Assembly (NCBI GenBank): GCA_040235415.1 | Contig: JBECKR010000348.1 | Span: 1-7,743, forward strand | Reading direction: 5' to 3' | DNA: 7,743 bases | From: JBECKR01 sp040235415 | GTDB lineage: Bacteria; Acidobacteriota; Polarisedimenticolia; Polarisedimenticolales; Polarisedimenticolaceae | Part shown: one piece after another, positions 1 to 5,013 of the stretch | How positions within the stretch are numbered: the stretch's first letter is position 1 | Layout: the number at the start of each line of letters is the position of its first letter | Notes under the pieces: generated by a model | Database searches by the model: none | What the model saw: only the letters and a program-made list of their open reading frames with translations | What the model was told of the DNA's origin: nothing | Program-made: the position numbers and the translations under genes

Positions 1-648
1 GAGCCGGCGCGCGGCCTCGAGCAGCGGCCCGAGCAGGCGGCCGACCTCGCCGCGGCGGCTTCCGGGCAGGAGCGCCACCGTCCTACGCGCGGGGTCGAGG
101 CCGGCCGTCTCGAGCAGATCGCGGCGCACCGCCCCGGGCTCGACGCGCTCGACCACCGGGTGCCCGACGAACGTCACCGGGACGTCGAACGCCTCGTAGA
201 ACGCCGTCTCGAACGGGAACAGGACCAGCATGCGGTCGACGACCCGCCGGATCCCGCGGACGCGACCGCGCCGCCAAGCCCAGACCTGCGGGCTCACGAA
301 GTACACGACCCGCGTCCCGGCGCGCTTCGCGCGCGCGGCGAGGCGCAGGTTGAAGTCCGGAAAGTCGATCGGTACGACGACGTCGGGCCGCACTCGCTCG
401 ATCGCGGCCTCGAGCTTCGCCATGGCGGCGCGAATGTCCGAGAGGTGCGCCAGGACCTCGACGAAGCCGACCACGGCCACCTCCGAGGCGTCCTGCACCA
501 GGCGGACGCCGGCGTCCGCCATCTCCTCGCCCCCCATGCCGAGAAGCTCGACCTCGGGCGCGAGCGCGCGCAGCGCCTTCGCCAGGCCCGCCCCGAGACG
601 GTCGCCGGACGCCTCGCCCGCCGAGATCAGGATGCGCGGCGGGCTCAA
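1..648 (-). CDS. lpxB: Lipid-A-disaccharide synthase, N-terminal 216 residues (3' end outside window)
   Basis: LpxB joins UDP-2,3-diacylglucosamine to lipid X (2,3-diacylglucosamine 1-phosphate), releasing UDP and giving the lipid A disaccharide at the inner face of the cytoplasmic membrane. Reading leftwards from 648, the frame is open to the edge and shows family landmarks in order: SAGEASGD at residues 9-16, an IDFPDFN block near residue 95, SPQVWAWRRG from residue 119, a LFPFE block, VGHPVVER around residues 161-168, and LLPGSRRGEVGRL just before the edge. The family is usually about 380 residues, so a little over half is present. The TTG start at 648-646 overlaps the TGA of the upstream acyltransferase-like gene (TTGA), which argues for translational coupling. 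I chose it because the conserved RILISAGEASGD segment begins four codons later. Identification is firm; the rare start codon is inferred. Confidence 0.95.
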   Translation of the reverse strand, partial: MSPPRILISAGEASGDRLGAGLAKALRALAPEVELLGMGGEEMADAGVRLVQDASEVAVVGFVEVLAHLSDIRAAMAKLEAAIERVRPDVVVPIDFPDFNLRLAARAKRAGTRVVYFVSPQVWAWRRGRVRGIRRVVDRMLVLFPFETAFYEAFDVPVTFVGHPVVERVEPGAVRRDLLETAGLDPARRTVALLPGSRRGEVGRLLGPLLEAARRL

Positions 649-1325
649 GCGCCGTCCCCGGCGGGAGCCTCGGCCGGGAAGCCGGAACGGCGGTCGGCCT
701 CGTCGGTGAGCGCCCCGAGACAGGACTCGAGCCGAAGCCGCAGTCGTTCCTGCTCGGCGTCGTCGGCGTCCCGCGGCACCACGATCGGCTCGCCGTAGAG
801 GAACAGGCCGCGCGAGAACGGACGCGGGAGGAGCGTGCGGTCCCACGACCCGAGCCTGCGACCCGCGGACGTCGAGAACGTCACGGGAACGACCGGAAGG
901 CCGGTGAGCTTCGCCGCCGCCACGGTGCCCGGCTTCGCTACGCGCCGCGGCCCCTTCGGGCCGTCGATCGCGACCGCGAGGTCGGATCCCTCGCGCACCG
1001 CTCGCAGCATCGCCCGGAGCCCCGCCGCCCCCCCGCGCGTCGACGACCCCACGACGACCTCGAACCCGAAGTGCCGCAGCAGTCGTCCGAGGCGCTGCGC
1101 GTCGCGATGCCGGCTCACGAGGATCGACATCCGCCCGCCGGGGTAGACGTACGGCATCATCACGAACCGGCCGTGCCAGAACGCGAGGATGTACGAGCCG
1201 TGCTCCCGCCGCAGCCGTTCGAGGATCTCGCGTCCGTCCCACGCGAGCCGCATCGTGGCGCGCAGGAACCGGACGTACAGGTACGCCAGGAACGGCACCA
1301 GCGTCATGTCGATCCACGACTTCAT
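645..1325 (-). CDS. DUF374/COG2121-type lysophospholipid acyltransferase-like protein
   Basis: A 226-residue protein of the DUF374 family, distantly related to LpxL/PlsC-type acyltransferases and commonly encoded in lipid A and Kdo gene clusters; the exact substrate is not established. Visible landmarks are a hydrophobic N-terminal stretch (about residues 7-24, a likely membrane anchor or re-entrant helix), AFWHGR at 48-53 with the putative catalytic His51, ILVSRHRD at 68-75, GSSTRGG at 93-99, and IDGPKGPRR at 120-128, the counterpart of the family's DGPRGP motif. The C-terminal tail (DADDAEQERLRLRLE) resembles the helical end typical of the family. The ATG at 1325 is preceded by GGAAG seven bases upstream. 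Its stop overlaps the lpxB start, so the two form an operon and probably both serve outer membrane lipid synthesis. Family assignment is strong; acyl donor and acceptor are unknown. Confidence 0.88.
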   Translation of the reverse strand: MKSWIDMTLVPFLAYLYVRFLRATMRLAWDGREILERLRREHGSYILAFWHGRFVMMPYVYPGGRMSILVSRHRDAQRLGRLLRHFGFEVVVGSSTRGGAAGLRAMLRAVREGSDLAVAIDGPKGPRRVAKPGTVAAAKLTGLPVVPVTFSTSAGRRLGSWDRTLLPRPFSRGLFLYGEPIVVPRDADDAEQERLRLRLESCLGALTDEADRRSGFPAEAPAGDGA

Positions 1326-1388
1326 CGACCGGCTTCCGCGTCGCCTCCCGGGCCGGACGGCCGCGGGCAGGATAGCAGGACCGCGTCG

Positions 1389-1417
1389 TTGACGCGCCGG
1401 GAAGCGGCCGGTATTCT
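1389..1417 (+). promoter_or_regulatory. Sigma70-like promoter, TTGACG - 17 bp - TATTCT
   Basis: TTGACG (1389-1394) and TATTCT (1412-1417) are separated by exactly 17 bases, matching the sigma70 consensus at 5/6 and 4/6 positions. It points right, towards the plus-strand operon, with a predicted start near 1424. The next convincing gene starts at 1681, so the transcript would have a leader of about 255 bases. It may drive the mobile-element operon, or be a chromosomal promoter whose own gene was displaced. No experimental support; called from the motif alone. Confidence 0.5.
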
Positions 1418-1525
1418 CTGCGGTTCGAGGCGCTCTTGAGACCGTTCATCATCAAGGCCGCCTCCGCAAGCTATTGCACCCGCAAGGCTTGGCCCTTTTC
1501 CCTGTTCGGGGGTGTGCTCTATGCG

Positions 1526-1543
1526 CTCACTGTGCGCAGTGAG
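1526..1543. repeat. 18-bp palindrome CTCACTG-TGCG-CAGTGAG
   Basis: A perfect 7-bp inverted repeat (1526-1532 and 1537-1543) around a 4-base centre lies in the non-coding divergent region. An outer pair, TGTGC (1513-1517) and GCACA (1546-1550), surrounds it off-centre. It has the size and symmetry of an operator for a dimeric repressor, and could equally be a hairpin in the leader transcript or a recombinase/excisionase site. No T-run follows, so it is not a canonical terminator. Confidence 0.5.
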
Positions 1544-1590
1544 TGGCACAACGCAGGCACAACCCCGCTCCCCTTCCTGACACTCGACAT

Positions 1591-1643
1591 GGCCCCCGCA
1601 ACCCTGGCCGGGGTGGCGGATTCCCTCACCGCCGGCGGGGGCC
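1591..1643 (+). repeat. Large GC-rich inverted repeat in the leader of the first element gene
   Basis: GGCCCCCGC (1591-1599) and GCGGGGGCC (1635-1643) are perfect 9-bp complements, 35 bases apart. Inside, GGCGG (1615-1619) pairs with CCGCC (1629-1633), giving a nested stem. The structure ends 37 bases before the ATG at 1681. If transcribed from the promoter at 1389 it would fold strongly. No U-tract follows, so factor-independent termination is not supported; an attenuator or a protein-binding site is possible. Chance folding in GC-rich DNA cannot be excluded. Confidence 0.4.
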
Positions 1644-1680
1644 GTTCTACACTTGAGGGACCGCCGAGAGGGAAGCGGAC

Positions 1681-2415
1681 ATGCCAAAACGGATTGACCA
1701 TCTAGAGGAGCCGTTACGCCAGCTACGCGCGCACCTCGCGCGATGGCCCGACGCGCGGACCAGGACATACTCGGCCGCACCCGAGACGTGGGAAAGCGCG
1801 ATGCTGTACGAGCTCGCGGACGCGGGCTTCATAGAGGATGCGGGCGGCGGCCGGTTCCGGCTCACGTCGCGGGGTTGGACCTGGCGTAGCGGGCCGACCC
1901 GTCGAGGTCGGCCGCGGGGCTTCACGGACCGCGTGGTGTTCGAGGCCGAGATTGACGGCGAGCTCGCCCGGGCCGATGCGCAACGCAAGGGGGCGACCCT
2001 GCAGGAGTCCGACGCGGCCCGTAACCGGGCGATCCGCCGCCGGCTCCGACGCGCCAACCCCCGATGGCACGGCAGCGCGACGGCCGCCGCTCAACTCGTG
2101 CGGGACCGGCGCGCGTCCTGGCGTGGCACGGTCCCCGGGATCGAGGTAGTCGGCCGGCACGACATGACGCCCGCGTGGTTCGAGGACCAGATAAGGATGG
2201 TCGCCCGGACCGTGGCGGTCGGCCCCGACGCGGAGGCCCGGATGTACGGGCAACTCTCCACGCTGGCCGAGTGGGGCGAGGCCGAGGACCACAAGCGGGC
2301 GTTCCTCGCGGCGCTCAAGGCGGTCTCGGAACCTGGCGAGGATGGTAACGGGCCGTCCCTATTGAATCGCGTAGCGCGGCGGATGCTCGATTTCTATAAA
2401 CAGGGCAAGCCGTAG
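1681..2415 (+). CDS. Unrecognised protein with a possible winged-helix N-terminal part
   Basis: A 244-residue protein I cannot assign to a named family. Residues about 37-70 (ETWESAMLYELADAGFIED, then GGGRFRLTSRGWTW) resemble a winged helix: a recognition-type helix, a G-F/Y-I turn, then the LT..G wing seen in many DNA-binding proteins. This is inferred from pattern, not from a family match. The middle is rich in Arg and Ala (about residues 70-140); the end, LLNRVARRMLDFYKQGKP, is a basic helix. The ATG at 1681 has a purine-rich GAGAGGGAAG ribosome site 6-15 bases upstream. It is the first gene of the rightward block, separated from the next gene by 80 bases, so it may be its own transcription unit. 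A regulator or immunity role would fit the position but is speculation. Confidence 0.8.
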   Translation: MPKRIDHLEEPLRQLRAHLARWPDARTRTYSAAPETWESAMLYELADAGFIEDAGGGRFRLTSRGWTWRSGPTRRGRPRGFTDRVVFEAEIDGELARADAQRKGATLQESDAARNRAIRRRLRRANPRWHGSATAAAQLVRDRRASWRGTVPGIEVVGRHDMTPAWFEDQIRMVARTVAVGPDAEARMYGQLSTLAEWGEAEDHKRAFLAALKAVSEPGEDGNGPSLLNRVARRMLDFYKQGKP

Positions 2416-2495
2416 CGCGACCGGCCCGCTCGATTATTCTTAGACCCCTCCCGCGCCGTGGACCCTAGCCGTTCCCGAGCGTTACAACGTTCGCG
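2416..2495 (+). promoter_or_regulatory. Intergenic region with a possible promoter placing the transcript start at the next ATG
   Basis: This is one of only two real gaps in the rightward gene run. TGGACC (2459-2464), an 18-base spacer, and TACAAC (2483-2488) match sigma70 boxes at 4/6 each, which predicts a start within a base or two of the ATG at 2496. That gene lacks a visible Shine-Dalgarno sequence, consistent with a leaderless mRNA. The small palindrome CGTT-AC-AACG overlaps the -10 box and could be an operator half. The evidence is weak and based on motif only. Confidence 0.3.
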
Positions 2496-2711
2496 ATGCA
2501 ACGGCAATTTTACAGCGTCCGCGAAGCCGCCGAGCAGACCGCGTTGAGCCCGAGCATGATCCGAAAGCTCATCCGCTCGGGCCGGCTCGAGGCCGTCACG
2601 CTCCCTGGTGTGGGCGTGGTCCGCATCCCCGCCGAGGCGTTCGACAAGTTCATTAGCGAGTGGCGTCCGGTCCAGGGGCCGGTGCGCCCGGGAGGCCGTC
2701 GTGCTCAGTAA
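2496..2711 (+). CDS. Excisionase/MerR-type helix-turn-helix protein
   Basis: A 71-residue DNA-binding protein of the HTH_17 (excisionase/AlpA-like) type. YSVREAAEQTALSPSMIRKL (residues 6-25) is the two-helix turn, IRSGRLEAVTLPGVGVVRIP (26-45) is the small wing, and EAFDKFISE closes the domain, the layout of the family. Such proteins act as recombination directionality factors that bend attachment-site DNA, or as transcription activators of phage and satellite genes. Here it opens the long operon and no integrase is in view, so regulator and excisionase roles are both open. The ATG at 2496 has no good ribosome site, whereas every candidate site inside the gene would break the domain. The last codons overlap the next gene by 11 bases. 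Confidence 0.85.
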   Translation: MQRQFYSVREAAEQTALSPSMIRKLIRSGRLEAVTLPGVGVVRIPAEAFDKFISEWRPVQGPVRPGGRRAQ

Positions 2712-2904
2712 CCGAGAGATTGCCCGCCGGGCCGGATGTTCTCACGTGACCATCTCTCTGTGGCGACGAGGTGAACGAAGAGTGTCGGGTGACCTCGAGG
2801 CCCGCATCCTTTCTGTTATTCAACACGCCGAGGCCGAGGCGCGGCACAACGCCGCGGTGCGGGCTCTCGGCGCCGCCGTTCTGGAGAATCTTCCCCATGC
2901 CTAG
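2701..2904 (+). CDS. Small helix-turn-helix DNA-binding protein
   Basis: A 67-residue protein starting at a GTG (2701) with a strong GGAGG (2691-2695) five bases upstream, located inside the end of the preceding HTH gene. A more upstream start in the same frame would overlap the HTH gene for much longer and has no comparable ribosome site. LSNREIARRAGCSHVTISLW (residues 2-21) is a compact HTH: helix, AG-C turn, recognition helix with TISLWRRGERRV, as in Cro/CI-like and resolvase-like domains. The rest is a helix (EARILSVIQHAEAEARHNAA). It probably works with the preceding HTH protein as a regulator of this operon or as a partner at the attachment site; the target is unknown. It overlaps the next gene by 8 bases. 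Confidence 0.75.
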   Translation: MLSNREIARRAGCSHVTISLWRRGERRVSGDLEARILSVIQHAEAEARHNAAVRALGAAVLENLPHA

Positions 2905-3523
2905 GACAACCGACTCCCCCGCCGCCGTGGCATTGGCGCGGCTTTCCGCGGCCGAGAAAGCGAGCGCCGCGAAAGCCGCCGAGCTCGAGGCCGCACGCCA
3001 GCGGGCCGCCGACCTCGCGGCCGACCTCGCGGCCCTCGAACAAGAGGAAGGCGACAGCATCCGCGCGACCGCCGAGGACGCGGCGCGCACCGGCAAACTC
3101 CGCTCGACGCTGAAGGCCGCCGCGGCGAAGCTCGTCCCGGGCCGATCCCTCCGCGTAGCACAGGCCGCCGCGGTTGCAGCCGGAACCGCCGTCGAGGTTG
3201 CTGAGTGCGAAGCCGCCGACGCGGCCGAAGCCGTAGACCGTGCGCGTGCCGAGGTCGGCATCGGTGAGGTCGTGCGACTCCGCGGGTCGGACGCCCACGT
3301 ACACCTTCGAGCCGCCGCTGCCGCTCTCCGCGAGGCCGACACGCTCGCGGCCGGGATCGTCCGCCGTTACCCCGACCTGGCCGGGCGGCTCCCGGACCTC
3401 GTGCTCGATCCCTCCGACCTGCAAGCCCTCGAGGAGGCGGTCCGAAATTCCGCTTATGGCCGAGGCACGGGTGCGTCCGAGCGTAGCGCCAGCATTTACT
3501 CCGAACACGGGATTGGGGTGTGA
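2897..3523 (+). CDS. Alanine-rich coiled-coil protein of unknown function
   Basis: A 208-residue protein not recognised as a named family. Residues about 8-60 are almost uninterrupted Ala/Glu/Arg/Leu helix (for example AAELEAARQRAADLAADLAA), a likely coiled coil, and a second helical stretch covers about 75-120. A 12-bp tandem duplication (3008-3019, 3020-3031) encodes the ADLA-ADLA part. The C-terminal third (IVRRYPDLAGRLPDLVLDPS) looks more globular. The ATG at 2897 has GGAG (2883-2886) ten bases upstream, and an earlier in-frame start would overlap the preceding HTH gene much more. It shares GTGA with the next gene, so the two are probably made together. A scaffold, a nucleoid-type accessory protein or a partner of the next protein are possibilities; none is supported directly. 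Confidence 0.75.
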   Translation: MPRTTDSPAAVALARLSAAEKASAAKAAELEAARQRAADLAADLAALEQEEGDSIRATAEDAARTGKLRSTLKAAAAKLVPGRSLRVAQAAAVAAGTAVEVAECEAADAAEAVDRARAEVGIGEVVRLRGSDAHVHLRAAAAALREADTLAAGIVRRYPDLAGRLPDLVLDPSDLQALEEAVRNSAYGRGTGASERSASIYSEHGIGV

Positions 3524-4506
3524 CGGTGGCGAAGCACGACAAGAACTTGCGGCACGTCGCCGCGACGTACGGTCCAGTGCCATCCGACATGACCGACAGC
3601 GACGCCGCTGCGTATCGACGGCACGCGCTCGCGTTCTTCGAGCGGAAGGAAGGCACGCCCGACGACTTGCGAACGCCCGAGGACTGGATGGCGGTACACC
3701 GCACCCTCAAGATGGAGGGCGACCCCGGCGCCAGCCTCCGCGAACGCTTCGCCAAAATGCAGGATGCGCCGCAACAGATCGCGGACTTGATGTACGAGCG
3801 CGCCCGTCGCGAGAGCGGCGGCGAGCTTGACCGTGCCGGGTGGCAGCGCGATATGCAGGAAACGCTCGCGGCGCACCCCGAGCTCGTCGAGCGCGACGTG
3901 GAAGCGGTCGCACCGGGCTATCTCGAGCACGTCGCAGGGATCCACGCCGAAGGGAGCCAGCGGCTTGCCGAGGTCGCGGCTGCCTTGGACCAGACGGCGG
4001 CCCCATTTCTACGTGGCTTCCGCTCGACGGCCGACCTGCGGCCCCTCGTGGAGCGTTCCGCGGCCGCGTCGGCCATGGACGGCGACGACGGCGACAAGGC
4101 GTTGTCTCGGCTCATCCGCCGAGCCGTGGACCAAGGACATTCTGAGAAGCTTTTGGACGCGGCCGATGGCGACGAGGTTATGGAACAACGGATATTCGAC
4201 GCGGCCGCGAACGGCCCGACCGAGCCGCCCGAGCCGAATCCGTGGGACAAGTTGTCCGACGCCGAGCTCGAGCGCGAATTGCAGCGTGCGACCGGCGCAC
4301 CCGACGCAATTCCGACCGAGCGGCCGTTGCCCTCGGGCGTGAGCTTCACGCTCGAAGGGCCGCGCGCGTGGAACGACCCGGCCAATATCAAGGCCGGCCT
4401 CGAACAACTCGAGCGCGAGGTGCGCGAAACGGAGCGGGCCGACACCGAGGCCGCCAACCAGTCCAACCGCGAGAACTACTCGCATTTTTTTGAGGTCAAC
4501 AAGTGA
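3520..4506 (+). CDS. 328-residue acidic protein of unknown function
   Basis: No family recognised. The GTG at 3520 overlaps the previous stop (GTGA); a second GTG at 3526 is also possible. The protein is mostly helical and acidic. It has a long helical N-terminal two-thirds (residues about 20-230, with WMAVHRTLKMEG, ADLMYERARRESGG, HPELVERDVEAV), a proline-rich linker (TEPPEPNPWDKLSDAELERE, about residues 234-253), and a C-terminal part with GPRAWNDPANIKAGLEQLER, ending SHFFEVNK. No signal peptide, membrane segment or nuclease/ATPase motif is visible. Its coding 3' end holds seven T (4485-4491), directly followed by the GAGGT that serves as ribosome site for the next gene. Position between regulators and replication genes suggests an early function; a structural or scaffolding role is an alternative. 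Confidence 0.8.
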   Translation: MTVAKHDKNLRHVAATYGPVPSDMTDSDAAAYRRHALAFFERKEGTPDDLRTPEDWMAVHRTLKMEGDPGASLRERFAKMQDAPQQIADLMYERARRESGGELDRAGWQRDMQETLAAHPELVERDVEAVAPGYLEHVAGIHAEGSQRLAEVAAALDQTAAPFLRGFRSTADLRPLVERSAAASAMDGDDGDKALSRLIRRAVDQGHSEKLLDAADGDEVMEQRIFDAAANGPTEPPEPNPWDKLSDAELERELQRATGAPDAIPTERPLPSGVSFTLEGPRAWNDPANIKAGLEQLEREVRETERADTEAANQSNRENYSHFFEVNK

Positions 4507-4676
4507 TGAAAACGAGAATCGACCACACGAGCTCGAAGTCCTTTGGTGAAGGCCGCGCCGCTGTGAAGGGCGACCTGTCCCGCGAGCAGATCAAGCGTGA
4601 CTCCGACCGCGTGACGGCGAACCAGACAACGCCGCCGCCGATCCCATGGAAGCCGTGGTCCGAGAGCAAGAAGTAA
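4506..4676 (+). CDS. Small basic, proline/tryptophan-ended protein (56 residues)
   Basis: A short gene whose ATG shares its A with the preceding stop (TGATG), with GAGGT (4492-4496) nine bases upstream. The N-terminal half (MKTRIDHTSSKSFGEGRAAV) is basic and probably flexible; the middle (KGDLSREQIKRDSDRV) looks helical; the end (TTPPPIPWKPWSESKK) is a proline/tryptophan motif that could be a docking peptide. I know no family for it. The good ribosome site, tight coupling and a following untranslated gap make it a real gene. A partner could be the 328-residue protein, which carries a similar EPPEPNPWDK segment, but that is inference. Confidence 0.65.
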   Translation: MKTRIDHTSSKSFGEGRAAVKGDLSREQIKRDSDRVTANQTTPPPIPWKPWSESKK

Positions 4677-4688
4677 CCAGCGTGAGCC

Positions 4689-4709
4689 GGGCCGGCGCAA
4701 TGCCGGCCC
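4689..4709 (+). promoter_or_regulatory. Intergenic hairpin, 8-bp GC stem with 5-base loop
   Basis: GGGCCGGC (4689-4696) and GCCGGCCC (4702-4709) are perfect complements around GCAAT. It lies in the 49-base gap between the 56-residue and 95-residue genes, the only sizeable gap after 2495. No T-tract follows, so it is more likely an RNA processing, stability or partial-attenuation element than a strong terminator. The AGAGGTGCAGG ribosome site of the next gene follows 7 bases after the stem. Confidence 0.55.
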
Positions 4710-4725
4710 TATACAGAGGTGCAGG

Positions 4726-5013
4726 ATGCGAACCGAGGAAAGGATCAAGGTTGATACAGAGCTCGTCGGGGACGGTGTTGTGCTGGCGACGGTGGCGCTC
4801 GAGGGCGTACCCGTCACGGTGCGATTCAAGTGCGTCCCGGACCGAGACAACCCGCGCGACGTGGTGGTGCTAGGGCCGACGCTACTTGTCGCGGGCCGGC
4901 GCGTCCGTGGCGTGAGCATGTCGCGCGAGGTGTGGGCTCATGTCCGCAGCGTGTGCGACCAGAAAGCCGGGTTCGATTTCGTGGGCGACGACGGCGAGGC
5001 GGAAGGGCAATGA
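4726..5013 (+). CDS. 95-residue protein of unknown function upstream of the helicase
   Basis: The ATG at 4726 is preceded by a purine-rich AGAGGTGCAGG. The protein looks mostly beta: KVDTELVGDGVVLATVALEG, then VPVTVRFKCVPD, VVVLGPTLLVAGRRV, followed by a helix (SREVWAHVRSVCDQ) and an acidic tail (VGDDGEAEGQ). Its size, an OB-like string of strands and the acidic end bring small single-stranded DNA-binding proteins to mind, but the aromatic residues and family signature of SSB are not evident, so I do not call it that. Its TGA overlaps the helicase ATG (ATGA), so it is translated together with the replicative helicase and may be a replication accessory. Confidence 0.75.
   Translation: MRTEERIKVDTELVGDGVVLATVALEGVPVTVRFKCVPDRDNPRDVVVLGPTLLVAGRRVRGVSMSREVWAHVRSVCDQKAGFDFVGDDGEAEGQ

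Noticed and set aside
160..798. Plus-strand open frame across the lpxB 5' end
   Set aside because: Clear LpxB motifs on the opposite strand explain this segment; the plus-strand translation is charged low-complexity sequence.
1326..1480. tRNA or tmRNA gene as an integration target
   Set aside because: GGTTCGAGGC near 1421 resembles a T-arm only superficially; no acceptor, D or anticodon stems can be built around it on either strand.
1521..1580. Possible 19-residue leader peptide after a GGGGGTG
   Set aside because: Too short to support, overlaps the 18-bp palindrome, and no run of regulatory codons is seen.
1436..1705. 89-codon open frame from a TTG in the divergent region, and a shorter in-frame ATG version from 1589
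   Set aside because: No ribosome site at the TTG, no recognisable motif, and it runs into the start of the well-supported gene at 1681 in another frame; better seen as leader or attachment DNA.
2901..3755. Long open frame on the minus strand opposite the coiled-coil and 328-residue genes
   Set aside because: Arg/Pro/Ala-rich composition without any family motif, no ribosome site, and opposite to two well-coupled plus-strand genes; typical antisense opening in GC-rich DNA.
4485..4506. Seven-T run suggesting programmed frameshifting between the 328-residue and 56-residue genes
   Set aside because: A -1 shift meets a stop codon at once (TGA at 4491), and a +1 shift adds only a short tail outside the next gene's frame; the following GAGGT is better explained as a ribosome site.
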